The notes under the pieces were generated by a model, which was given only the letters and a program-made list of their open reading frames with translations, ran no database searches and was not told the DNA's origin. From Ascaphus truei (taxonomy: Eukaryota; Chordata; Amphibia; Anura; Ascaphidae), in the NCBI GenBank assembly GCA_036426205.1, contig CM071568.1:222568966-222632965 (forward strand): a DNA stretch of 64,000 bases, given 5' to 3'. This document shows positions 26,881 to 39,064 of this stretch, in pieces. Every line of letters begins with the position of its first letter. Position 1 is the first letter of the stretch. A program made the position numbers and the translations under genes.

Positions 26881-27480
26881 AATCACATCCACATACTGTA
26901 ATAAACTGAAATGAAAAAAGCTACAGCAATATCAAGCCAGATATGCCCCTAAATATTGTCATAATAATGTATTAATCTGTACCCTAAAGTAGTACAGATT
27001 AATATATTATCAGTCAATGTGCCTCCCCCCAAAAAAATCAAAAAACACATCCAATGAATAAACCTGTAAAAAGAGACATTTCCAAACATTCAATATATTA
27101 CTTACCATTAGAAGCGGTGGCCCTCCGACTCCCAGGGTAACAGCATCCGATGCCATCCGCCATCAAGATTCGGATAAGGTACCCCAATCTTCTTTTTTTT
27201 TTCTTTAAACACCTTCTTCTATCTTCATCTGTCACCATTTCTTGATCTTCTTTATCTTCTATCTTCATCTGTCAATCCAAAAAGCCCCATGGTAAATCCC
27301 AACCGATGTTGTCTCGTCGTCTTCTTGGGCTCAAATGAGGCATCACGGCCTTAAATAGGGCTTGTGACATCACATTTAGCCTCCAAATGGTTAACAGCCA
27401 CCTGATTGGCTGTTAAAATCATGTTCCGACTTTAATTTTTTTTTTTACATGACGTCACTTAAAGGGAATGATGCCAGCCA

Positions 27481-27664
27481 CTCAGAATGGCTGTGCTTCA
27501 TTTGCCTTTAAGATGATGTCACGAAGCCGGCGTCACATGGTATTTCAGCCAATCAGATCATGGGAACCAATTCAACACTCTGATTGGCTGAAATACCTTG
27601 TGACACCGGCCATCTTGGACTTAGTGATGTCATCTTAAAGGCAACTTAAGCACAGCCATTCTGA
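27481..27664. repeat. Hairpin, ~80-bp arms
   Basis: Arms 27,481-27,557 and 27,580-27,664 pair, including AATGGCTGTGCTT and GGTATTTCAGCCAATCAG with their reverse complements. A short loop lies at about 27,558-27,579. Confidence 0.8.
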
Positions 27665-27845
27665 TAGGGAATGATGCCAGCCAATCAGATTTGCATTGAG
27701 TGCTATAGAGGCTGATCATGCCCATATTATTATTATATGGGTATGATGTACCACTATACTACTCAATGGGTACAGTGTGGGTATAGTCAGTCAGGGGTGG
27801 GTGCTTAGGCCTCCTGGGTTTGTATCAGGTCAGGGTGGGTTAACC

Positions 27846-27906
27846 CCTTAATGACCCCTTAATGACTAGAGCGGTTAGTAACCGCTAAGGTGATTAAGGG
27901 GTTAGG
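27846..27906. repeat. TTAACCCCTT hairpin module
   Basis: A duplicated AACCCCTTAATGA is followed by a palindrome around GCGGTTAGTAACCGC and then AAGGGGTTA. Same module as at 25,121-25,177. Confidence 0.65.
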
Positions 27907-28148
27907 GGCCACTAGAATGTCTTTATTATGTACTGTATACTGTATATGCTTTCTTGCTACGGAGGACAGAGGGACCTGCTGTTGTGGTAAGTATAACTGT
28001 ATTTATTTACTTTATTTTTGTATGCTAATGCAGTGTTTAATAATGGGCAAATAATCTATTATCCATATCTGGATAATAGTTATTTTTCCCATTACTGTAC
28101 TGTATGGGTATGGGCGGAGGGGGGGGGGGTGTATTGATGTTTATTAAA

Positions 28149-28460
28149 ATATTTATTAATATACATTTCTTTCATAGTGTAGATGTGCAGGGGGTCTCCG
28201 TAGAAGAACCACGTGGGTTTTATGTCCGGGGAGCCCCTGCTTCCCGAGATACAGGCCCCTTTATGGGGTGCCAGTATCCCTCTGATTTGAAATGTCCCGC
28301 GTCACGTGACCGGGACATTTCCTTGCATAGGAGATACCGGCACCCCATAAAGGTGCCTGCATCTTGGGAAGCAGAGGGTCCCTGGACCAGAAACCAACCT
28401 GGTTCAGCTCAGGAGACCCCCTGCACATATACACTATGAAAGAAATGTATATTTAAATAA
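28149..28460. repeat. Foldback element, ~150-bp arms, centre 28,302
   Basis: Nearly the whole 312 bp folds on itself with no real loop. The ends are ATATACATTTCTTTCATAGT and its complement, and the centre is a GTCACGTGAC-like palindrome flanked by AATGTCCCG. The apparent reading frame across it is a by-product of the symmetry. Confidence 0.85.
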
Positions 28461-29069
28461 ATAATTTTCGGGCGACATTTCAGCTGTGAGAGGCGGCTCT
28501 CTCAGAGCCGCTCTCTCTACAGCAGAAATTAATCGCCAGTTTAGGCCTTTTCAGAGGCTCAGCAAGATGGCTTTGGCTATGATCTTATTGTCCATGCATA
28601 TCAGCAAGACAGGTCACCAGTTCTTGATATGGCAGAAATCACACTTCTTGGGCATCTACAAGAAAGGGACATCTGGTCTCAGAGTCTTTAAAAAGGATCG
28701 GACAAACTCCACCATTGGTCCATCAGCACTGAAAACTTACATGATATGGAGGGTGTGAGAGAGCACAGTCAGAGTAAAAAGTTTATCCAGCCTCCAATTG
28801 CCACCCTCGCTGACTGAGTTACGGCCCGCCAATAGCATCCTGCAGGCATCTGAATCTTTGTGATCTGGATAGAATAAGATGGAAAAAAACATTCGGGTCC
28901 TGTCCTGGATGCTATCCTGGTCCAGAAGAGGGGAAATTATTCTGGCTAGCTGGCTCTTGGACATTTTAATCTTAAAGCTAGGGAAGCAGAATCAATCAGG
29001 TACCATATGCTTACTTCTGTTTAAGGTGATCTCACATCAACCACAATGGGATGGTATCTCATGGTACAG

Positions 29070-29195
29070 TACATCCACCAATCCAATTGGTGGATGTATC
29101 ATGTAATTCTATGAAGTTTGGTAGAGAAGTCATTCTCTGCCAAAATTGATGCCTGTTCACATGGTACATCCACCAATCAGATTGGTGGATGTACC
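29070..29195. repeat. Pair of CCAAT-containing palindromes
   Basis: 29,163-29,195 is a perfect 16+1+16 palindrome (arm GGTACATCCACCAATC). 29,070-29,098 is a second copy that is near perfect. Each places CCAAT and ATTGG head to head. Surrounding sequence is non-coding. Confidence 0.85.
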
Positions 29196-29470
29196 GTGTC
29201 TGTGAAATGTGACATCACAGGCCTGTAACGTCTCATTTGACAGGAAATAGAGGAGGTGTCAACACCTCCCAGAAAGAAGAAAAGAAGATCTACTGACCGG
29301 TGACTTCTCTCCAAGAACCTACGGTCCTGGACTTCTGCCGATCAACCTTGATTTATTTTTGTGCCATGGGGCATGGATTGTTTTTTATAGTTTGGGTGCG
29401 GGGTGGGGGGAGGTTAGCCATCGGGAAGGCATTGTTTTTAATGATATTTTGTTTGTTTAATTTTAATGCA

Positions 29471-29596
29471 AGCTGAGGATCATTGCTTCGGGTCAAACTA
29501 AGAATCATTGCTTCAGTCAAGTTGAGGAGAATTGCTTTGGGTCAAGCTGAGGAACATTGTTTTGGGTCAAGCCGAGGAACATTGCTTTGTGGGTCA
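29471..29596 (+). repeat. 25-bp minisatellite, five units
   Basis: Five units of 24-27 bp, each built on GAGGA-CATTGCTT-GGGTCA with variation, at 29,471, 29,496, 29,520, 29,545 and 29,570. Confidence 0.85.
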
Positions 29597-30064
29597 AGTC
29601 AGGAGATTTGTACCACAGTTCGGTGATGACGATGCACCTTCAGCCTGCAAGAGTAAGAAACACATTTATTGACTATAGGCTACCCATTTATTTTCAATGT
29701 GGCTATCCATGCCCCAGTTTAGGGCATAGATAACCATAGTGACAATCAATGGATGTAATGATTAGTATTTGTTTTTATTGTACTGTATTGCAATTTATAT
29801 TTTATTTTATTGTGTATTGTGTATGCTTTTGAATGGGCAAAAACGCTACTAGACAGATTTGGCTAATTAAGGTTTTGCCCATTACTGTTCTGGTTTTGTT
29901 GGGGGTAGAGAGGGTGGGTGATGGGGGTAGTTGCCACAGGGAGGGTGTTTATGCCTCCTTGGGGGGTGAAGGTTAACCCCTTCATTATCTTAGCAGCTAG
30001 CCACTAATGTAATGAAGCTTTGCTTTTTGTTTTAATTGTATTTTTAGTCACAGTATTGAAGAAG

Positions 30065-30303
30065 GGGTCTCTGGAGCTGAACCGCATTAATTTCAGATCA
30101 CAGAAACCCTTGCTTCCCAAGGTGTAGACCTCCGTATGGGGTGCCAATATCTTGGGGTGGTTTAAATGTCCCGCTCACGTGTACCGTCACCCAGGAGATT
30201 TAAACTTGCCGGAGATAACGGCAACCCATATGGAGGCCTGTATAGCAGGAAGCAGGGGGTTCCTACCTGAAATTAATGCGTTTAAGCTCCAGAGACCCTC
30301 TGC
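30065..30303. repeat. Foldback element, relative of the one centred at 28,302
   Basis: Arms pair around about 30,180, with GGGGTCTCTGGAGCT at the left end and its diverged complement at the right. The inner part shares CTTCCCAAG, TATGGGGTGCC and TTTAAATGTCCCG-type words with the hairpin at 28,149-28,460. Confidence 0.75.
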
Positions 30304-30362
30304 TTCAATATTGTGCATTAAAAAAGAAAATAGTGAGATCTGCTATAACAACTTTGCAAGGA

Positions 30363-31020
30363 GACACACCTCTCTCCCCCACCCCACCTCTCTGTCCCCC
30401 ACCTCTCTCTACCCCATCACTCCCTCCCCCCACCTCTCTTTCTGCACCCACCTCTCTCTCCCTCGACCTCTCTCTCCCTTCACCTCTCTCTGCTTCACCT
30501 CTCTCTTCCTCCACCTCTTTATCCCCCAACCTCTCTCTCCCACCACCTATTTCTCATCTCCAGCTCTCTCTCCCCCCACCCCTTTCCCCCCACGTCTCTC
30601 TCCTCTCCACCTCTCTCATCTATTCCAACACTTCTCTCCCCCACCACCACCTCTCTCTCAGTACACCCACCCCTCGCTCCCCCACTTCTCTCTTTCATCA
30701 ACCTATCTCTCCCACTACCACCTCTCTCTCTCCCACACCACCTTTCTCTCTTCCACCCCCACCTCTCTTGCTCTCTCTTGCACCCCCACCTCACTCCTTC
30801 CCACCTACCCGCACCTCTATCTCTCCCACTCCCCACATTTCTCTCCCTCCCACTGTCCCCCTCAGTATCCCCCACCTTTCTCTCCCACCACCTCTCTTGC
30901 TCCCTCACACCCCCTCCCCTCTCTCCTTCCCACACCCCCACCTCTCTCACCCTCCCACCCCCAACTATCTCTCCCTCACCCCAACTCTCTCTCCCACCCC
31001 TACCTCTGTCCCTCCCAACT
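30363..31020. repeat. CCACCTCTCTCTCC-type satellite
   Basis: About 660 bp of irregular CACCTCTCTC / CCCCCAC repeats. It gives long open frames on both strands rich in Pro/Ser/Leu or Arg/Gly/Glu. These are composition artefacts, not genes. Confidence 0.9.
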
Positions 31021-34000
31021 CCTTCTTCTTCAACCAGCCACAGTGGTATGTCATGGTTCCCTTCCAGATGGTGCCAATGAGGATGTTTATGCTCCTCCTC
31101 CTCCTCATCACTCAGCCGCAGCGTGTTAGCTTGCCAATGTAACTTTACAAAACATACCGTTATAGTATATTTAATTTGTAAATAATTGCAACTGGGAAAT
31201 CTATCCGCCATACTGTATGCAGTCCATCATGTCCCAATATTCTCATGGGAACTGCCATTGCAAGAATGTGGGGATGCTCCCGACGGGCTCTGTAGGGCAG
31301 TCTATGTGTCTTCCTTCCATCTTAGAAAATATTTGGGGTGCGTTAAATTGTTGATCTTTGTTAACCAAGTACAGTATAAACAAAGTGAAGGAGTTGTTGA
31401 ATGACATAAATGTGGGCACTCCTCTGTGACATCATCACACGTGACGGCGTGACGGCGTCTAGGTCTACCTCCAGGCAGCCTCCCTCGGTGTCTTCAGTGA
31501 GGAGGTCTGCCGCTTTACTAGATAGGGATTTAGCTCACCCCACCCGGCAGTTTAATGTTCTGTGGTGTTCATGAATACACCACACCGGGTGGAGCTTTGC
31601 AGGCTTTTTTCCATCGGAGCTGTGATTGGTTTACCCTATATAGCAGCTAACTAGGCATCATTCTACTTTGACTGTTATATCACCGAGTAGCTGCAGGGCA
31701 CAATCACTGACTCCAGACTGCATATACAGGTCATTTATACCCACTGACCTGAACCTGGTATCTGCACTATTCAGAAGGTTTTTATATTATAACCTGTTAC
31801 ACAATATACATTAATGGATCAAAGAGCTTCCCTATCATGCCACCGCTGCCTTCATAGAGGAGCCGAGCAGCAGTTTATTGCTTATTTTTATCTCTTACCT
31901 GCTCTCAAATTAGGCTTTGGTATTCTGTCATGTATATATATATTTGTCAGTCTGCCTAAATGGAGACCTTGTGTGAAATTTATTTATACAATGTATCCAA
32001 GGTTCCCACTTAAAGAGTCTCACTATCCTAGCTACACTGTAGCCTACCTTTTGGTAACTATTTACTTTTATTTTGTGTTGCCTTGAAGGACTATTTTATT
32101 ATTTTTGGCTGTGTCACTTCTAGAGTATCTACACATTGTATTTGGCAACTATTTACCTCAAGTATCTACCTTACTAGGCTGTATGTAGTACATCAGTTTG
32201 GTGCACAATCTACCAATTATCAGCAGGGTGTATTTTACATATACACCTTTGCTGCTTTCACCTATAGCCTATTTCTGTACTCTCTCTATGAGTGACAACT
32301 TTATCAGGAGTGGTTTGAAAGATGTGTGATTGTCTGACATATTACAGACAGATACCACACCTTTCCACATATACTTACCACACTGAGGCACCGTTTACAT
32401 TATGATTTCAATATATTTCTTTAGGTGCCAGTTTTCCTTTAGTCCTTTCGTCTACCACCCCCACCAGTTTATTCTCTGACTGGGAGGTAGCTTGTTTAAT
32501 ACTTATTTTATTAATTTTGTTGTGTGTTAAGCATCTTCACTTGTTATACCCATATATACCAATAAAGGTTATTTTTATCTCAGTGCATTGCATACACCAC
32601 TTTATGAGTGCTTGTTCATAGGGGTTCTTTTACTTGTCTAGGCAAGTGTAGCTGTTTGCTGAATGACATTAAAGAAATAAGTGTCATATCTTTCCCCCTC
32701 TCGGAGTGTCTGGCTGTCCCCAACTGTCTCTATTAAAAAAAAGTAATGTTTACTGGTAGGGAAGATGCGGTAGAGAAATATAATTAATTTTACATCTGAA
32801 AAATTTCCCACCACTGAAATTAGTTAAAGTATAAAAACACCTGTTAAGTTCTTATGCCGTTCAATAGGCTCAACGCAGGCTCACCGCAGACATGGACAAA
32901 GATATTCACTGTGCCATCTGTAGGACACTTGTTGAATTGCAATTAAAGAAATAAAGCTTATTAAACTGTGGGTGTTGTGATTCTGTAGGCTGCCCATGGT
33001 GCATAAAATGTTCAAGTGGGTGGAATCTCACACCTTGTCATGGTACCGAGGACAGTAAATCTTGCTACATCTATACTGTATGTGAGACTAGAAGGGAAGA
33101 AGCAGCTTCTGCCAGGATTTAAAGTAAAGGAGCTATGTAATCTCCAAAGAATCACTCCTAGTCCACAGGACTGCAAGTATGTTTCTTATGGGGGATTTTT
33201 TTGCTTGAGGAAGGGTCTGTGTGTTTATGTGTGCAGGAGAGGTGTAGCTGTGTGTATGTGGATGTTTGTAGAGGTCTATGAGTATGCTTGTATTGTTGGG
33301 CCTTTGTGTATGTGAGGTATTTGGTGTACAGTATGTATGTGTTTCTGGCATCTATGTATATATTTGAGTTTTTGGATCTGTAAAAGTTACGAATCCTTAT
33401 GTCTGTGTGTGGTGGTGGTAAGATCTGTGTGTTTGAGGGTCTACATACAGTATGTTGGGGACAGTCTGTAAGTAGTGGTTATGTATCCCATATTTTATAG
33501 ACTATGGGGATATAGAACCCACTGTAAATTATTCTAATAGACTAGTTTTTTTTCCTAATAATTACATGTATGTAAACTGACTTATATAGAGGAAAAAAAC
33601 AACCTTTCCAGACATTGATCCTTTACAAGGTATAAACCTAAACTATAGCAAAAATACTAACTTGCACTGACAATGACATTTTGTCACAAAACGATTTTGA
33701 AGTGCAGTACATGCATCTGTGATGATTAACCCTTTTTATATCCGTTTCAATTGAAATGATTACAGCTGAAATTTTAACAGATTGAACATTTATGCTGTTT
33801 AAAAAGATTCATCTTTTCCTTGGTACTTACGTTTCTGATGAAATGCTACATCCTTATTATTTACTACATTGTATTATTATAATGGATGAGATGATTGTGT
33901 TCTAATTATGATTTATTTTTGGATTAGTGGATGCTAAAGCACAATCACTTCAATAGCATCCTTCATTTGATACCTTTGAAGAAGTTATTACCAGGGAAAA

Positions 34001-34201
34001 TGTATTGGCAATTAAAGCATTCAATATAACTGTAGCTGTTTGGGATGCTTCATAAACCTGATAATTTTTCAGTATACATGGGAAAAGGGTATTGTGTTCC
34101 TTTAAAAATAAAAAAGTGTACAAACTATAACTACTTTTAGTTGATTAATAAAATGGTTAATAATACAGCAATAAGTTATATGAGGGAAAAAGTTATATAC
34201 A
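31021..34201. other. No gene seen; probable unclassified repeats
   Basis: 31,430-32,640 has the even composition of a transposon and includes AATAAAGGTTATTTTTATC near 32,561, but nothing I can name. 33,220-33,480 is TG-rich. No coding is supported. Confidence 0.5.
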
Positions 34202-34968
34202 TGTAGCGGTCATGTAAAATGGCTACAGTCATCTCTCCTGCTGACAGTAAGGCCTGGTAAGTTTTGGGCATGCCAGCAGTAATTATGGAGGTTTGCCCTC
34301 ACACCCTGGTGGGGTGCCCTGTGTATGGATGGGAGTGGTCACATGCTCTGACTCCATGGTTAGTGATGTCAGAGGTGTGTCAGCTTTCAGAGTGTACATA
34401 AGGCACAGCACTGTGTCTAAAAGTTAGTTCTGTGTCCTGCGTGGTTCTGAGAAGAGTTATGTTATAGTAGCTGAGTAGGAAGACTGTGTCCAGGGACCTG
34501 GCACAGGGTAAACACATCCCGGCTGGGATAGGGAATCCCTATTAAAGGAGAATTACACCTTTTAAAGGGAAGCACTGACTGATATGAGTGGCTAGAGGAA
34601 CTACTTGGGCAGTTAGCCCAACTCAATCAATAAAGATGCTCTCAATCACAAACCCTCTCGTGTACATGTGTGGAGTGAATGTACAGAGAGGAGCACCACA
34701 GAGGAGTTCCTCGCCAGGACCATCCCCAAGTGACCGAAGGGACCCTGATGAGGTGGAGGCGCTGCACTGGAACTAGGTAGGACTCAACACACTACCTCAG
34801 CTGCCTGTCTGGACGGGTCCTCCCCACACACCATCATGCGGGAGACTCAGGAGTCCTGTTGCCAACAGGTGCACCACCAGACACTATCACACTGTAATGG
34901 GGACCGGTTAGACCACAGGGGCCAATGTGAGATTGGGTGGGTCAGGCCGGGCCAGAAATACCGTTACA
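34202..34968 (+). mobile_element. Solo LTR of a retrotransposon, 767 bp
   Basis: The element starts TGTAGCGG and ends CCGTTACA, so it has TG...CA ends inside an imperfect inverted terminal repeat. The four bases TACA flank it on both sides (34,198-34,201 and 34,969-34,972), the expected target duplication size for Ty3/gypsy or some endogenous retroviral LTRs. AATAAA at 34,629-34,634 is a plausible polyadenylation signal and sets the orientation as plus. No primer binding site, gag or pol lies on either side, as expected after recombination between two LTRs. The family cannot be fixed without an internal region. Confidence 0.8.
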
Positions 34969-35059
34969 TACAGTATGGGGAAGAATGAGCTACATGGTGG
35001 AAAATGAGAAACAGTACATGAGGGCAAAAAATAGTTAATCTTTGGAGGCCATTATACAA

Positions 35060-36385
35060 ATATAGTGCCCCTGGATAATATAACATATCCCATTATTATG
35101 CAGAATATCACAGAGTTTCCTAAAGATTCAATGGCCGTGTTAGCGGAGAATATCTGTTCCTTTTCTGATTTCTTAATCTCTCCTTTCCCGCTCTCTGACC
35201 ATAACATCATCTCATTTTCCTTCTCTCACACTCCTCACACTCAACCTCCAGCCTCTCCTTGCTACTGTATACTTCGCAACCTGCGTTCCATTACCTTCAG
35301 TCCATGGAATCCAGCGTTAAATCTAAGCTTTCTTTACTACCACCCTCCACTGATCCTCCTCAATTGACCAGTACGCTCCCCATCTATGCCAACACTAATG
35401 GCACTCCAACCCACAACCACGGCTAACACACATGCTTTTGCGCTCTAGCACTCATTCCACGGAGGAAGTAACACCTTGGATGATAACCTTCAGTAGAAAT
35501 GTATTTCTCTCCTGCTTTAACTCTGCTAAAAAGAGCCACTTCCCCTCTCTTGTAAACAGATATAAATCCAACTCATGCCACCTCTTCTCAGTCTTCAACA
35601 CCCTTCTTCGACCTCTAACCACATCATGCTCCACTAATTCCATTACACTCCAACACTTTGCTGATTTTTTTCAAGGGCAAGGTGGAAGCTATCCATAGAG
35701 AAATCCCCTCTGTCTGTTCCACACCTCTCCTACCTAATCTTCACTCCTAATCCTTCTTCTACCTTTAACTCTCTCCAGTTACAAGGGATGAAATCTCTCT
35801 GCTGCTCTTCTCCTCAACCTCCACTACATACAACCTCAATCCCATTCCCTTGCACTTTCGGAAACCTCTCTCATCTACCATGGTCCCCATCCTCACTTAT
35901 ATATTTTTTTTTTTTTTTTTTATAACTTAAATTTTATTGATTATATATTTAACTCATCTCTTTGTTCTAGTACTTTTCCATTTCTTTTTAAGCAATCTAT
36001 GCTTGGACCTACAGTATTTTTTACACATTGTTCCCTTGACCCTACTTCCCGTACTATCACCCTGTCTCCCTGTTTTGCCTTTTGCTTCTAAACTTCTGGA
36101 GCAAATTGTTTCTTTACATATACTTCACATTCTCAACTCCCATAATCTAATTCACCCTCCTAAATCAGACTTCCACAAAGCATACTCAACAGAAACCACA
36201 CCCACCAAAGTAGTTAATGACTTCCATATTGCCAAATCTCAAGGAAACTACTCCAGTCTGATTTTTCTTGACCTCTCCTCACATTTAGAAACTGTTGACA
36301 ATCCTCTTCTCCTACACATCCTACTCCCTTGTATCCATGGAACTGCACTTTCCTGGTTCCCCTACTACCTCTGTCAGTGTTCCTA
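35060..36385 (+). pseudogene. L2-clade LINE relic (endonuclease end and RT start)
   Basis: Plus-strand frames give, in order, an endonuclease C-terminal block FPLSDHNIISFSFS with the SDH motif (about 35,180-35,230) and a linker ending LRNLRSITFSPW. An RT N-terminal segment follows: ASKLLEQIVSLHILHILNSH, then a GFRKxxSTET-like block here written KAYSTETTPTKVVND, then LIFLDLSSHLETVDNPLL, the RT motif A region (about 36,080-36,310). A run of T with AT-rich sequence at 35,900-35,945 and several frameshifts break it. RT motifs B-E (including YxDD) are missing, so the copy is internally deleted. The GFRK-STETALLKV style of this block points to the L2 clade of LINEs rather than L1. Confidence 0.75.
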
Positions 36386-37399
36386 AAGTGTCCAGCATTA
36401 ACAGACCTCTGTGGATATGCGTTGTTAGCGGAAACATCTCTTTTGTATATCATTAACACTAATGTCCGTTAAAATAAATGCAATGCCCTTTCTGGACTAA
36501 AACAGCACTTAAAACTGTGTTATGGAGCATAAAAATACATGTTAATACTTAACAAGTCACTAACTTACCGTAGGTTAGCACCTCCTTAAGTCAATAAGAG
36601 ATTTTTGTGAATCGAGAAAGGACAGCATTTGGAATAGACTATTGAATGTAGAAAGGATGGAACCAAGTTTAAATATTTACCCTGATATGGTTAAGGTTAG
36701 TTTTTTTATTGAGGTACTGATTTTTATATTGTTTTTATATTCTATTTGTTCAGGAGTATGTGTAGATTAAAGTTAAAAAATGTAAGATTGGCAAGGGAAC
36801 ATGAGGAGGTGGTAAGGGTGAAATTGGAAAATAATCAGGCTGTGTAACATCAAAAGCATCACATCATAAGTGTACATCAAAAGAGTCTACAAGAGTTAAT
36901 TTTGGAGTTGAAATTGGAGGTGAAGATCGGAGGAAGATTTGGACTCTGCATTACAACTTTGCCACTGTGAGACATTAACTTTTATCATCTGTGATTTATT
37001 TGTGCATTTTTATCCTCCAGTACCTTGGAACTTTCTCCTCCTGCATCTAACTGTGCCCTCCCTATTTCTTTTTCTGTTTACTGTTTCCTCACTCCTTTGT
37101 GAGAATTTCTGTTCTCTACATCCCCACTCCCCACTGCACTATTATTTATAGACCTCTCTCCCAATAACTTATTTACCCCTCAATAAAAAACACCCACATA
37201 AATCCTCTATTCACACCCTCTGTCTACTCCTTCCTGCTGCTGGGGATCTCCCCTAAGCCTGAAGCCAGACATACACACCTGATCTCACTCATGCCTCCAT
37301 GTCACCTTTTCCCCTGTAAATGGTGTTAACCTTTTCATTTAACACTGACCTTCCTTAAATTTTACCCCACAAATCAAGCATTCCAATAAAGAAAGAATC
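36386..37399. other. Probable degraded LINE remainder, not resolved
   Basis: 36,930-37,150 has pyrimidine-rich sequence with an open frame ending SPLHYYL that could be a second endonuclease fragment of the same LINE family, but the evidence is thin. The rest shows nothing I can support. Confidence 0.4.
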
Positions 37400-37560
37400 C
37401 AATAGGAAAACTGGAGTACAGCTTTCCAAAATAAACTGGTAGAAGCAGATATCAACTATAGATTTATTAGATTAAAAAAAAAAAAAACTACATGAAAAAA
37501 GGTCATGGCAGATCCTCTAACACGTTTCACGCACAGGGCGCTTTGACCAAGCACTGCCAT
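37400..37560 (-). mobile_element. Penelope-like element terminal fragment
   Basis: A short segment with an A-rich stretch, an AT-rich GATTTATTAGATT, and AACACGTTTCACGCACAGGG, the complement of the GAAAC-stem II region. The hammerhead core is badly decayed (UUGGUCA in place of CUGANGA). It sits just upstream of an L2-type LINE 3' tail. Confidence 0.5.
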
Positions 37561-37615
37561 CTACAGCACTTATTCCCTCCCCTGCTGTCTCTGTAAATTT
37601 CCCATTAAACCTCTT

Positions 37616-37776
37616 AGATTGTAAACTCTTCAGGGCAATGATTTCCTTTCCTATTGTCTGATTTTGCTGCACTTATTGTATAATTATAATTCCCTGTACT
37701 GTATTCTTTGTGAAGCGCTGAGTATACTTTTGACACTATATAAATAAAGACATACAATACAATACAATACAATACA
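37616..37776 (+). mobile_element. L2-type LINE 3' tail
   Basis: Starts AGATTGTAAACTCTTCAGGG, continues to GAAGCGCTGAGTATAC and ACTATATAAATAAAGACATAC, and ends in an (ACAAT)n tail. The same tail type is at 62,847-63,110. This arrangement is characteristic of vertebrate L2-like 3' ends. Confidence 0.75.
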
Positions 37777-38844
37777 GAGCTAGGGTATAGGGTTTATCTG
37801 TTGAAATTGTCAGCAATTAAAAATGTAGTGCTCCAGATTATAATTCATCATTTATCTTTTCTTGAAATGGAATTTGGTGAGTGAGGATATTAATAAAAAA
37901 TTGTTTTAAGTCATGTATACATCCTCAATTGAGTACCAATGGAGTCACATTTGGTTGGACAGTTTGGACGTAGTAATGGCAATGAACAAGCTCTAAGCAT
38001 CATCACCTCCAATAGTAAGACTTCTTAGGGGTTGAGTTGAGTCATTTGCAACATAATTTATTGCTCTAGGCAACCCACATACCTGGGGTAGTTTTTATTG
38101 CAAGGTGTATTTTTTTTTAACGGTGTGCTGTTAATTATTTAACAGGCAGATTTATTGGGGGTAGGGTCATGTGCCTGCTTAGATTAGCATTGGCATCTTA
38201 AGAGTGATGCACTTTAAAGTGATAATTTTAAGTGACAATATATACTTAGACTATAGTTTTTCTAGAGGTGACTGGGGACTGGATCATTCTACAAACTCTT
38301 CTACACAAGGCAACAAATGGTGAGCTACCCTGACCACACTATGATCCCGTGCTTGTTAGCCTGCACAATTTAACCCCCACCCCTTTACAACTTATTTCAC
38401 TGCAGGCTCTCCCAACACTGACTGCACACAACTACCTCCCCCCCTCAACCCTCACCCACTCAGCCCACTGCAAACCCTGAATAGACCCTAGCATTGCAAT
38501 GCAGCAAAACATTTGACAAGGAAAAGGCACACCCCTGCTGTTTAGTCTGCACACACATATTTGGCTCACAACAGCTCCATGCAGCATTACCTACTGTATG
38601 TTATATTCAACATAAATGTACAAGACAGTGCTAGTATATTTATAAAATAACAATCTAACAACCTTTTGAGTTCCTAATAAAAAATATAAAAAACATATTT
38701 ATGCTTCAATTTTGTCAGTTGGACCATTGCCAACATCACTGAGAACTGCAGAGTTTAGGTTGAAACCTGTAGTTTTTTCCCAAACATTCTATACAATAAT
38801 CATCCAGGTTTCTGTGTATAAATGTATGCCAGATAAAACTTAAT
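37777..38844. other. No gene seen
   Basis: AT-rich, with a few C-rich words at 38,370-38,470. Nothing identifiable. Confidence 0.5.
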
Positions 38845-39064
38845 GAGCTCTATGTATCAAGAGGTGTGTGTGCGCTGCCACAGCTGAATCAGAGATTTTT
38901 TTTGTCATGAAATACAACATATTTATGATGTGCATCTCTACGGTTTTAGAATGTGGTGCATGCTGTGCTAGTATTTTGTGCTACTTTTGTGACTGAGTAA
39001 ACCAATGCAGAAAACTGTCATGAAAAGTAACGCAAGCGGCATATTTTTTTTAATACATAGACCT
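38845..39064. repeat. Candidate MITE
   Basis: GAGCTCTATGTATCAA at the left end and the complement AGGTCTATGTATTAA at the right end form a diverged 15-bp inverted repeat around 220 bp of non-coding sequence. No convincing target duplication. Confidence 0.4.

Larger units (their letters stand above)
25178..27860. repeat. Foldback element with ~190-bp inverted arms, interrupted by a PLE
   Basis: 25,178-25,375 and 27,695-27,860 are inverted copies sharing, for example, GATCATGCCCATATTATTA and GTATAGTGGTACATCATACC. The inside carries a PLE insertion (25,382-26,499), an A/T-rich low-complexity run (26,509-26,880) and a second hairpin (27,481-27,664). No transposase frame is visible, so it is a non-autonomous element. 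Confidence 0.7.

Noticed and set aside
30152..31211. Open frames of 230-325 codons on both strands
   Set aside because: They arise from the CACCTCTCTC satellite; composition is repetitive and both strands are open at once.
38845..39064. MITE with matching TTAA target site
   Set aside because: Kept only as a low-confidence repeat; no true target duplication could be matched.
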